This document shows, piece after piece, positions 32,578 to 44,446 of a stretch of 64,000 bases of DNA; within the stretch, counting starts at the first letter, position 1; each line of letters opens with the position of its first letter. Source of the DNA: Syngnathus acus (taxonomy: Eukaryota; Chordata; Actinopteri; Syngnathiformes; Syngnathidae). The stretch lies in the NCBI RefSeq assembly GCF_901709675.1, contig NC_051096.1:4491001-4555000 (forward strand), read 5' to 3'. The position numbers and the translations under genes were made by a program. The notes under the pieces are model-generated. The model searched no databases, had not been told where the DNA came from, and saw nothing but the letters and a program-made list of their open reading frames with translations.

Positions 32578-34971
32578 ATAAAGAAAAATAAAAACCACCT
32601 GAACAGATGTCCAAGATGTGCCGCTGCCCGTTATTTTATCCTTTTATCCTTTTGAGCCGAGCACTTGAGCCATCAAGTCTTATTATTGAAATGACTTGTT
32701 TGGGTGTCCAATTTAAGGTACGCTGCAAGAAAATTGCCTGAGATTTGGTTAGGTCGCCGCCAGTCGAGAAGCAGTTCTTGCAATGAAACTAACAAAGACT
32801 TCAAAACTTGATCCTAACTGCGATACCAGACTGCACATTTATTATAAGCTTTTTTTTTTTTTTTTAAACAAGTCCCCCCCACACACACACATCCCACAAT
32901 ATCTCATCTTTTCTCTTCGCAATTAAAAGAGTTAGCCTTGCGAGAAGACCGCCGAGCATCATTTGGTTAGTCTGCCCCATCGCACAATGGCACTTCTCAG
33001 TCACTTTGGCACCACACAATTGAGACAAAAGACAAAGTGAGACAAAGCGGCATAAGTTTGTATCAACACAGAGACTTGCAGAGGCAGAGCGCTTCTTGCA
33101 AAGCGCTCCGTCTTCATCATATCTGATGCAGACAGTCAACTTAGAAGAAAGGTGTGTAGGCGTGGGGCTCCATCGTCTACACCCCCTCCTCCCCTTGCCC
33201 CAAACTAATGACTGATTCCGATCACCGCCCCACCATTGTCTTACAGCTGCCTCTCGAGAAATAAAGCAGGAAAGACAGAAAAAAAAATCACAGCGCAGAA
33301 AGAGGAATCCTAATTAATTGTATGAATATGCAGATTGGGTGGAATCCTCTGGATAGCCGATTCTTTTCACCTCGATCCGCTTCAATATTTAGACAGAGCT
33401 CGCAGGGACAAAGCCGAGAGTATAGGCGGAGCGTTCAATCAGCCTCGATTCAAGTCAAACTTTTTCGGTGCGTGTGTCTATGGATAGAGGGCCTCGATTT
33501 TTATTTTTTATTTTGTCTCACTCATCCATAACATCAGGCCAGCATTTTAAGCCTACCCAGTTTCAAAATCAGTTTGTCAGGCTGTTTTAGCAGATACATA
33601 TATTGTTGTTTGTTATGTGTGTGTGTGTCTGTACTCTCTGCATGCTCGTGACTGCAGTAAAGAATGACTCATGTTAATGTCTGGAAGTCGTGTCGCGATC
33701 TCAAAACAACTAGCCGGGCAAAAACAGTTGGTCATCTGGTGTGCATTGAGATATCGCAGTTATCGACTGTTAAACGTGTGTGTGTGTGTGTTTGTCCCTC
33801 TGTGTGTGCGAGAGTGTGAGAGACCTTGAAGTGAGACACTGTGAAGCATTTTGTCCCCCCCCACCCCTGAGGACCAAAAAGTCTTAAAGTAATAAGACAG
33901 TTTTTTCTAATTTGTTAAACGGCAAATGCGCCAAATCACCCTTTTTAGCCAAAACATTTAAGATGCCTTTAATAGCTTTTCCGAAACAATATTGTACTTG
34001 AAACGGGATGCTGCAAGGATTCAAATTAAACATCCAGCTGTGTAAAAAAAAGTTGTTAATGTGAGAGCAACCTGAGATTTGGGTGCAATTGTTTTTTTTC
34101 TCTCCCCCCCCCTCTGCCTTGCAATCTGTTTTTCATCATCATTATGCTTTTCAGTAATGAGCCACAGGAAAACAGGCGAGTCCAACATAATGGAATATTT
34201 AACAGTGTTGTGTGTCCTTGGATGGGTACGTTCTCCTGGAAAGAGTGAATACCGGAGTGTTTGTGTGAGAGGGCGAGATAAGACACAGCAGGGGGTTAAG
34301 ACTCGAGATGGGCTGAGTCTTGTTTTCCTCGCTGAATTATTTAGTGCCAGCTCGCCCGGGCTTTTGTAGGAAGACCTCAAATCGGAGGCATATTCTCCGG
34401 ATGGGTGCTCTTTTATCCACGACCTGATTTTGAAAAAAAAAAAATAAAACATTCTGAAAGTGATCAGAAAAACTGGAGTGCAATTGTCCAAAAGCTGCTT
34501 TGGCCACTGCATGGATGTGCGATGGTCTCTGCTTAAAGCCTCTTAACAGCGCTGCGGGTTTCTAACCCCGTGTCAAGTGATTTCAGCTTTTGTGTCTATG
34601 CATGTTTGATCTCTCTTAAATGACCTGAAAAGTATCGACGGATCATCCCGCTCTTAATGTTTTTCCCCATTTGTTGAAAGTCATGCCTTCGATTTAGACT
34701 TAAAGGATTTCAGGTTCTGGATACCGACATGAATAATCTTGTGTACCTAATGTATTGTCCAGGAGGCCACACCCAGATTTAAAAACATATTCAGACCTCA
34801 CAGATTTTTTTTTTTTTGTCCTTCTGCCCAGTTCCTCGCAACCGTCCCATCAACACGTTGGCACACACACACTCAGTGTTTTTAGAAAGCAAAAACAACA
34901 CAGGGAGGACGACTAAAATATGGACCCGCTTAATCTCTGCGGGTGGATGAGTATCAAATCCGAAACATTGA

Positions 34972-35016
<45 letters not shown>

Positions 35017-35347
35017 GCTGGAGGAACACTGTGTTCATTTTGCCAAGGCCAGATGGTGAGGGCAGCTTTAGTGTTGCACAGCCTCTCTGTCCGTTAGGCC
35101 TTCACACACACACAAACACACACAACCGCAGCCACGTCTGTTTATACAGCAGTGTTCTTCTGTATGTGCTGGCCTGAGTGAGTCAGACTTATTAGATTAA
35201 TCTTTTATTTGTCTCTACGTTGTTATCGCTGTTTTTCATCTAACCGTGTTGCCGGGATTAAGTGGCAGGGTCTGTTTTGCATTGCTTGTGGTTGGATAGT
35301 TTGTAAATCTTTTTCGTCTTATATGTGTGTATGTAGATAAATATGTG
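32578..35347. other. Gene desert with microsatellites
   Basis: No exon supported. GT repeat at 33774-33791 and a perfect GA/AG run at about 34974-35008 (roughly 17 dinucleotides). Confidence 0.45.
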
Positions 35348-35761
35348 TACCGTATTTTCCAGGCTATAAGGTGCACCGGACTATAGGGCGCACCTTCAAT
35401 GAATGGCCCATTTTAAAACTTTGTCCTTATATAAGGCGCACCGGACTATAAGGCGCACCATTAATGCATCATGTCAGATTTTTAATCCAAATAAATCATT
35501 CTCCATTTTATCTTTTTTATTTCAACTTCAGACGCAACAAATGACTTTATAATCACAAAATAATGATCCATAGTCTGTTTGATTCATGATTCAAAGTCTT
35601 CAGCGGGCCACTTATGATTGATTTCATGACACAATGCTTCGGGCCAGTTTAAATTTAGGAATTTGGTCCATATATAAGGCGCACCAGACTATAAGGCGCA
35701 CTGTCGGCTTTTGAGAAATCTTTAGGTTTTTAGGTGCGCCTTATAGTCCGGAAAATACGGG
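35348..35761. mobile_element. MITE copy B, same family as 1614-2020
   Basis: Starts TACCGTATTTTCCAGGCTAT and ends with the inverted TIR (GTCCGGAAAATACGG). The interior is nearly identical to copy A over long stretches, for example ATGATTGATTTCATGACAC. The high similarity of copies A and B suggests relatively recent activity of this subfamily. Confidence 0.85.
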
Positions 35762-38716
35762 ATTTGTTTTTAAACCTTTCCAAACCTTAGGGAAGCCCCT
35801 TTTTATAATTGGTGCAAAGGGCCATTCTTTGTGAAATGTTATTTATTTATTTAATGATGCAGAGAGAGCTGTGGCTGAAAACATCTCATCCATGTGATAT
35901 ATTTGGAAAGTTCTCATCCGTTCTGACTCATTCCTCCTTGTTGCCGCCGTGTTTAATCAACACTTTGCTACCCGGTTGGAAAACAGATTTTTCTCCCTCT
36001 TGTCTGTCACTAATGCAGTTTTAAAACCTTTGGATAAAAGCATGAGAGGTATTTTAGTGCAGAACGTCTCCAAGCGGGGGCCGGAGGTCGAACAGTAAAT
36101 GTATAACGCTTGAAAGAAAATAGTCGGGCTCATTGTCATTCCAGCAAAATATGTTTCGGCCTCGCAGAACCGTTGTGTCAACTCAGGATATACACTCCTT
36201 TCCTTCGCGTGACCTCACATTGACCTCTAGAGTTTTATTGCCATGAGGGAAAATATGTTGTTTGTGCTGCATAGCATGAATTGTGCTGCACTAATCATTT
36301 GTTTATGCATGACCTTTTTTTTTTTTTTTTTAGGGTTGTTTGCTTTGGTTGAACGCCCTCAGCCTGACTTGGTTGAATGCAAACGGTTGCGTTATTGTTA
36401 GCCTCATTTACTTCAATGCATTGATTTCGTTATGCCAGGAATTAAAAGTCGGCTTGTTTGCCTTAATATGCGACGTACAGTCGAAAAAATACATTTCAGC
36501 AGTCCTTCATGTTTCAATTCAGTTTGAACTGCCTTGATTAACAATTAATGAAAATGGAGCATTCATAAAATACCCACCTGTAATTCTCATGTTCCATCCC
36601 CGGTGATTTTTTTATTTTATTTTTTTCCACCTACCGTCTTGCAGCCTGTCAATGCACCGACAGAATACTAATTGCAAATTTAGCCGTTGATATCCCACAG
36701 CCCCCGCTCAAATTGAAGATTAAATTAGCCAAAAGTATAACGGGCAGGACTTGTATATTCTAAGCAAGCCTTTGATTTCAAATTCCGGATTGATTGAACA
36801 TCGCCTCAGGTCTATGCCTGGGCATGGCATAAATGTTATGTTTAATTCAAAGTTGTTGTTTTTTTACACTGGATGGGAACCAAACGGATCACGACTTGTT
36901 TACATTTTCCAGGCCCGAGCAAGTCCTGGCCTACTTTCCTAAGACTTGCTTGCACTTTAAACTGACTTAAGTGCATGTTTGTGCTAGGGACTGTCCTCGA
37001 CATATGGACGCAAATTAGCTTTGCATGTATAATGCAGAACTCCTCGGATATAGATCCATATACAGTCCTATCTTTAGCCGAGCGTTCCCGCCGCCTTCGT
37101 GTGAGTGACGGGTTACATTTGTTCCTGTATACAGAAGATGTATGGCCGCTGCAGCGTGACCCCGTTTGGTTGTAAGATCTCCATCACTCAAAACGACTTG
37201 GAACTTGACGCAGATAAAATGCAGCCAGGCACTTGACGGCTTATAAAATAGGACGATAACAAGCCGGTTCACATTCAAGATGTTGGGCTTTTGTGCTCAA
37301 ACAGACTTTATCAGTCTTTATGAAATCATCTGTTCTCTGTTAAAAGTGCGATTATATAACCATATAGAAAAGTGTATAGCCGAGTGAAAATCAGTCGGCC
37401 CATCTGTTTCAGGGAACGTCTTACTCCATCAGTCAAGCGGCGATGTCTGGCTCGCTTGCGTGGCTATTTAACCAGATTTAAACGTGTAGAATTGTGGAGT
37501 GAAAATTCTCGTGGGTGTGTGCGTCAGCGTGTCCCTGACAGCTCTGTGTAACCACACGGCCCGTAGCCGAGCAGATACCAAGTCGAGATTAGGATGTAAT
37601 TACACGCCACTTTCTGCGCCGTCTATCTGCCCAGGAGAAGAAGGAAAAAAAAAAAAAGACAGGGGAAGATGTGAGGAGGAAGGTTGGGGTCACATATGTC
37701 GCCTCAAATGTGCCGATGAATTTAAAAAAAAAAAGAAAAAAGAAAATCACCTGCCCTACCTGCTTTTCTGTGGGCATCAAATGTTTTGACTGGAAAGCTG
37801 TCCCACCCTCCCCTCCTGCTGTGCTTGCTCTCTGGCTGTCTGTTGCCACGGCAACGTAATGAGCCATCCCAACCCATCCGCAGGATGGTGCGCGTGCCTT
37901 CGGCATCAAACATTTGGATAATCTTCACTCTCATTTATATGCAAAGTCAGCATAAGAAAAAGTGGCAAAAAAAAAGATGTAGACGTGTGGGAGGGGCCGT
38001 GAAAAGAAATCCTGTTTTTCTTCCCCGAACATGTATCCCATGTGCACACTAGGAAGATAATTTGCAAAAAAAACCATAAATGGAAGCATCTTTCTTTTTT
38101 TTTTTTTTTGCCCTGACTCCCTTTTCCTTAAATCTCTTCATGTCTTGTTCTCATTACAGTTTTGCCCTCTTTTTTTCCTGTGGTGACATTTTTAGGTCAC
38201 CCCTCGCTCACTTTCATCATCTCGACGCCGCCACACTGTATGCAGCAAAGGTGAAGACGGTGGGATGCGGGAAGAATTTCCCCTCGGGGGGGGGGGGGGG
38301 AAAGAAAAAAAAAGCGGTGCTCTTCCGGCACGTTCCCCGCTTCTCGCCGGCTGCCGTTTGAAGACGGCGATGCTGCCGTTGTATGAGACAGCTGTCACAA
38401 ACGAATGAATACCTATAAGCGCCACGCGGCATCCTCACATGCTGTCACCGTCTTTTAAGGGAAGAAATTCCCCCCAATCAGTAGCTGTGTTGATATGAGC
38501 AAGTTTTAATCCCACTTTTGGGTGTGTCGGGGGGGGGGGGGACCACATTCATGCCGGATCAAAAGCTTTAAAGGGATTTTGGAGATGGAGTCTGTGAGTG
38601 TGTGTGTTTTATTTTTATGAAAAGGAGTTTGGGGGGGGCTTTGACACAGATGTGATTGAATATTGAAAAACAAATACGATGCACGTCACCACGTATACTG
38701 TAAACACACAGCCAGC
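35762..38716. other. Gene desert
   Basis: No exon supported. It contains a perfect X-box palindrome at 37842-37855 (listed separately), a 15-G run at 38286-38300 and a 13-G run at 38529-38541. Confidence 0.4.
37842..37855. promoter_or_regulatory. RFX X-box-like palindrome
   Basis: GTTGCCACGGCAAC has two ideal half-sites (GTTGCC and GGCAAC) in inverted orientation with a two-base centre. It is among the strongest of the X-box-like sites in the window. Confidence 0.5.
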
Positions 38717-38991
38717 CTGCAAATACAGTACATTTTATTTTATCCTGTGTGAATAAAAAGTCTCCACACACCCCCGTTCAAAAAAATAGTTGTTTGATCA
38801 ATATTAAATAATTAGATAAATAATTCCCCCAAAAATTCCAAAATAAAAAGATACCTGCAAGTACAGTACATTTTAGTTTATCCTGAGTGAGTAAAAAGTC
38901 TAAAATAAAAATTGTTGTTTTAATTTGATCAATACTAAATAATCAGATAAATAATTCCCCCCCAAAATTCCACAATAAAAAAAATACAACA
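38717..38991. repeat. Two-copy tandem duplication, about 138-bp period
   Basis: The block beginning CTGCAAATACAGTACATTTT (38717) is repeated from 38855 as CTGCAAGTACAGTACATTTT. Matching follow-on blocks are ATCCTGTGTGAATAAAAAGT / ATCCTGAGTGAGTAAAAAGT, GATCAATATTAAATAA / GATCAATACTAAATAA and AGATAAATAATTCCCCC. The copies have diverged by substitutions and small indels. Confidence 0.8.
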
Positions 38992-41412
38992 AATATTTCT
39001 TCCTGTTTTTTTTGTTTGTTTTGGTTTTCATGGAGGATATAAACAAACAAAAAACCAAATTCCTCACAGAAGGTTGTAATCAACAATGGCTTGACTATCC
39101 ATTAATGCTTTGTGCCACTGGCAAAGTAGCAAATCTGCACTGTTAATCCCTCGCACCAATGTTTTCTGTGTAATCCTGCTCAAATTATTAAAGTAATTGG
39201 CGTTCAAATGCGGGAAAATGTAATTATTGTGACAATTCAATAATAAAAATGAAAGGCCTGGCTGTGTAGCCCCAGGTCGGATCCTCCACGTATTTTCCAT
39301 GACTATTTATTTCATCGAAATCCATTGGAAAAGTTATTTTTGTATTTTTATATTGTATTATTCCGTTTTAAAATACCTTCATGATCAATCAAAACAAACA
39401 GACCCTCATCCTGAGCCTCAACTAGTGTGACAGTATGTTAAAATCATGAGTGGATTAGCGCTGAGTTTCTAAAACGAAATCACGGCTGGATTAATTCTAC
39501 GTGACATCAGCTCGTCTGCAGCTCCTAAGCCATATTTAGTTGACGATCAAATAGCTTAACCTGGCCAGTCAATCCCATCCTAATATTCCACTAATCTGTC
39601 CCCAATCCAAACTATAACAGAATCAGCATCAGCCGTTTGTTGTTTTGTACTTTTTTTTTTTTTTTAATTTATCTTGCCGCTATTTTTTTTTTTTACAGAT
39701 TAGATGTCACACGCAAGTGCTCAGTCTAATTCCTGTTCATGTTTTCCCGTAAATATTCCCCGACAATGTAAATACTCAACACACACCTAATTGAAGTCAC
39801 ATACCTAAACACACAGACAGGATTAATGATTTATCATTATCATCAAGTCCCACGGAGTCTGGATGTCAGGGAGGTCAGTTTTTTCCGGGTAAGGTTCTTA
39901 CGCTTTACAATAAGCGGGCCATGTTATTCACTGGGCATTTGAAGAGCACTTTACTTGATGAAAACATACAAATACAAGTGAGTACAACCTCCCGCTGTAT
40001 TTGTTTGTTTGAAGCCGGGCCTTAATGCCTTAATCAGATCAGTTCTCGGTGAGCATCGAAAGCTGAAAAATGACGGTTGATGGAAAAGTTGAAAAAGGAT
40101 CGTCAAAGTTTTGAAAAGAAAATGACGACGGGAATGTTTTAAATGTGACAGCATGATACCCTGCTGGTGTTAATTTTACATATCAAATATTTATCTGGAG
40201 ATCCAAACATGTTTGATTCAACTCAGCCAGATTTTCTTGTTATTTTATTGGCACATTTTGAGGCCAGATGAACGCTTAAGTACATTAGATCAGAATATAT
40301 ACAAGCTGTCAATCAAGTTTGGATCAAACGCCAAATACTGTGGAGAAAAAAAGTGGAATACCGAAGAATATCCAACTTGTAAATATTTTTTTGAAGGTTG
40401 ACTTCAATGTTGTGCTAAATGTCAGCTAATTACATGTTTCCTCCCTCTAAATACATGTTTGGCACTTTGATGAAATAGTTCGAGCTTGTGGATCAATATC
40501 TCATGATGCCTCCCATTACGGTTTCATTTTTCAGCTTGATGGCTGCATCATGGGGGTCGGGAGTCACGAGGAGTAGGAGTAGGGGGGGTCCCCCCATCTG
40601 CGCCATCTGGGGTGGCTCCCGTGACCCCATTCGCAATGCTTTTGTCCAATGAGTAAAGGCCCTGCTCCAAAGTCAGCGGGCCGTGTCCCATTTCATAAGT
40701 CATACCGAAATGATCCCGATGCTCATTTTTCCCCTCCTTATTTTATTTTTTTATATATCTAAGTAAATCACTAATGTTCAATCAAACTGAAAATGTTCCC
40801 TTGTAACCTTTTCACATTTACTTTATTGGTTTTCCGGCTTCACTCAATTTGTCAATCCTCCAAATCTCATACATTTCCTTAAATCCCTACTCCTCCTATA
40901 TACGGCTACGGTTAATACAAATTGCCGGACTGCGGGTCCAGATGAACCCAGCTTGAAATGTAAAGGATTGCCTTGCGTCCGAGTCGGATTTTCCCCCCCA
41001 ATCCTTATTTTTGTCCACCACAACTGCATGTGGCTGCAATGTAGGCTAACACTTGGATAATTCGGCCATGTATTTTGAGCCGGGACTTTAGGCTTTAGTG
41101 GATGTATGGAGACAACAAGGTTCTAATCAGCAGTAATGTGATGACCGGCCATGGATTAGTATAAAAGGTTTGATTGCATCATACGGCCCGAAAGCAATTG
41201 AGTCCTAAATCTGCAGGTGCTTATGTCGCGTGTGCGCTTGCATATGTTTAGCACTTTGCAAATCAAAGCAGAATAATAAAAAGATCAATCGGTGACATTT
41301 TCAATTGAGCCCCTTCATTCCCGCGGATGGTCGATACCTATCTGCGTATGACTCAGGGAAAATGTGTGGGAGGGATTTATTTAGGTGTGACAGATGTGTC
41401 TACAATGTACCA
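38992..41412. other. Gene desert, nothing recognised
   Basis: AT-rich sequence with poly-T runs. No exon, RNA gene or classified repeat is supported. Confidence 0.4.
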
Positions 41413-42262
41413 ATCAAAGTCAAAAGTCAAAGTCTGCTTTATTGTCAATTTCTTCACATGCCAAGACGCAAAGAAATCGAAATTACGTTCCCGCTATCCC
41501 ACGGTGACAAGACATAGTACACAATATACATACAGTGAACAACACAAAAAATAAAAACAAGAAGGCACAAATAATGAATAAATAATAAATAAACAAATAA
41601 CATAATAAGAGGAGCAAAAATGGAGCAAGTGTGCATACAGAATAGAGCGCAAAAGTACAGGACGCTACGCAGAAGGGGGGAGAGAGTTCAGGATCCTAAC
41701 AACCTGGAGTATGAAGCTCTTGGTGAGTCTGGTGGTGCGGGAGCGCAGGCTCCTGTACCTCTTCCCAGAGGGCAGAAGATCAAACATAGGGTGAGCGGGG
41801 TGACTCACATCACTCACAATCGCTGTCGCCTTGCGGGTGAGACGGAAGGTGTAAATGTCCTTCAGGGAGGGGAGTGAAGCACCAATAATCTTACCAGCCG
41901 TGTTCACTCTGCGCTGCAGGGCCTTCATGTTGTATTCAGTGCAGCTACCACCCCAAACAGCGATACAACTGGAGAGGACGCTCTCAATGGTGCCACGGTA
42001 GAATGTAGTCATGACGGCCGGAGGAGCACTTGCTCGCCTGAGTTTCCGCAGGAAGTACAGGCGGCGCTGAGCTTTCTTCGCCAGTGATGCGGTGTTGGTG
42101 GACCAGGGGAGATCTTCACTGATGTGCACCCCCAGGAATCTGGTGCTGCTCACTCTCTCCACCACAGCATTGGTCAGCGGCAGGTGTTGGGTGTGACCCT
42201 TCCGGAAGTCGACAACAATCCGGAATCTGCCGTGGGTGATGGGATTAGTCTCATTGGACACC
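41413..42262 (-). mobile_element. 5'-truncated L2/CR1-like LINE, 3' end
   Basis: On the minus strand, 42261-41665 encodes about 198 residues of the C-terminal part of a non-LTR retrotransposon reverse transcriptase protein. Visible blocks are VERVSSTRFLGVHISEDL, KKAQRRLYFLRKLRRA, FYRGTIESVLSSCIAVW and MFDLLPSGKRYRSLRSRTTR. These match the common fish L2/CR1-type proteins. The 3' UTR follows at lower coordinates and ends in the typical tandem CAAAGT/CAAAAGT units near 41413-41430. The catalytic YADD region and endonuclease lie upstream of the truncation and are absent. The retained frame is still open, so the insertion is fairly young. Confidence 0.88.
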
Positions 42263-44207
42263 TGTCTTAATTCTCCGTGTGTGTGATTGGAGTGCTGGTC
42301 AAGACATGCGTGTGTATTTGTGTGTTTGTGGAAGATAATCCCGGTGAGCAGCTGCGATTTAGCCTATGGAGCATCTGGTCAGGTTGTGTTTATATAACAG
42401 AGCGCTGACCTCAAATTAGCGGCAGTCGATAATGATGATTAGGTCGGGAATAATGACGATAGTTTTCCGATTTCCCTCGGAAAGAAGGGACTTTATCGTG
42501 ACAATGGCCTCCCGCTTATGAAATATCTCGCCGCCTCTCTGAGCCCCGGCGGTCCCTCATCAAATCAAGAGCGAGCTAATACCTTAACCCGGACCCTGAT
42601 TTTTTTCAACTTTATCAGCTGTTTTAAATTAATATTGATTCCGGGGTGGCACGAGTCACAAATCAAGCCATCGACTGGTGGCGTTTTCCGACGCACCTCC
42701 ATCGCTCTGCCAAACGTGGATTGTAAAAAATCCAACACGTCTTGCCATACAACTCGATTAGTGGCGGTCTTTTGTAACCCGCAGTTACTCTTTTATCTCC
42801 TTCGGAAAGTAGAAACAAACCCATTCGGTTCTGTCCGACAAATAAGAGTCGATCAAACGTTGCTCATTGGTTGGTGTCTCGATAATGGCTGCATTTAAAA
42901 AAAAAAAAAAAAAAAAAAATCGTATTATCTCTCGTTGGGAACTCGCCTGCTTTGAAGTGTTTTGTGTGTGCGCATGTTCACAAACATCTGTGCAGGCTTG
43001 CACCCTTAAGTACTATATGTTCTCAACTTGGTAATTGGATTACTGAATTCCTCAAACGCCACGACTGAGAGCCCCCCCCCCACTCCCCTTCGACTCCCCT
43101 CGGAGTGCTATTTTATGCCTCCTCAGCATCCTCGCCGCTCCCCGCGTTATCCTTTTGCTCTAATTCTAACTTTCCCCAAGACATTCTCAATAGAGGCAGT
43201 CGATTTTTATTTTTTTTTTTGCAAGGGAGCGCTGACAAGTAGTTGCAAGTAATTCCAGTTCTCTGACCCATTTCCACAGAAAAATAGCGAGCGGAAAAAA
43301 AACCTTCCTCTCATATTAATCTGCTTTGGTTGACCTATGCGAGTCAAAAGAAACATAAAAAGGTGTGTTTCATTTGACGTTATCGTGTTGCATGAACACC
43401 AAGGTCACACGCTGCTCTTAAGGTTCCATCTCATTTATCTTGAAGGAAAATAGTGCAAATGTGTTCACAATCGCCGCTTGCGTGTTTTTTGATTGTGTGC
43501 GAGCTGGTGTGTCGCGCTCTCGCCGAGTCAGGGCCAAGGGTAATATCCGTGGCTAAATCCAAGCGAAATAGGAGTGGAATGATTTAATAAGAAGACTGGA
43601 ATAGAAGGATGGAGAGGATGGATGAATGTTTTGATCAGAGCAATAAAGAACGACCCCCCCCTTCTCCCTCGCCCTTTTTTTTTTTGCTTTGCCCTGGGCT
43701 ATCTCTGTAAATGTGTGTGTGTACGTGTCGCCCGGGCAATCCCGGTTCTAACTCGAGCGACCCCGGGGATGAGAATGAGGAGAGACAGCCAGGGGAATAG
43801 TGTCGAAAAGACAGAGCGGACTACTCCATTCAATCAGTATGGAGCTGAAGCTAGCTCATCTGCTCTGCAACAATGAAGCGGTCACTATGAATTAGAGCCA
43901 CACTGAGATTCGGGAGATGGAAGCAAGCATGACACACACACCAACAATGTATTACCATGGCCACTGCTCTCTTATTCCTTTCAGTTTTGGCCTTGAAAGT
44001 AGTCCGCCTTCAAGGCCGGTCATTGTCCAACGCTGCCTCGGGCAACCCGCTACACGCAGTTAGAATTTTTCAAATGTGCTCTCCCAATAGGTCAACATGC
44101 TGCGTTATCAAGGTGAATCAACAGAATAGTCGCATGTGTCCGACCGAATTCTGAGAAAATATGATCCTATATTGAAGCGAGGGTTAGGATAGGTCATGGT
44201 AAAATGC
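42263..44207. other. Gene desert
   Basis: No exon supported. 42400-42880 has mixed composition and many short inverted motifs. A run of about 22 A lies at 42897-42919. Confidence 0.4.
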
Positions 44208-44446
44208 AGAGGTGTGAAAGTCCAGGCCCGGGGGCCAGGCACGGCCCGCCACATCATTTTAGACGGCCCCGCGAAGACAAATTGTGCGTCAATTAAAAAA
44301 TGTCATTGTTTTCACTTTTAAAAAAATAAAGATATTGTTAGCAAGTTGTATTACCATTCATTTTTTTTAAATCATTTTTATTTTTAAATATTTGATTTCA
44401 ATATTTCATTTTTAAATATTTGAACAGTTTAAAAAAAACGCCCCTG
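44208..44446. mobile_element. hAT-like MITE with 8-bp target duplication
   Basis: The left end is AGAGGTGTGAAAGTCC and the right end is CGCCCCTG. TAAAATGC occurs on both sides (44200-44207 and 44447-44454), an 8-bp target-site duplication typical of hAT elements. The interior (GGGGGCCAGGCACGGCCCG and ACATCATTTTA) matches the element at 54261-54581. The right arm is shorter here, so this is a partial or variant copy. Confidence 0.75.
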
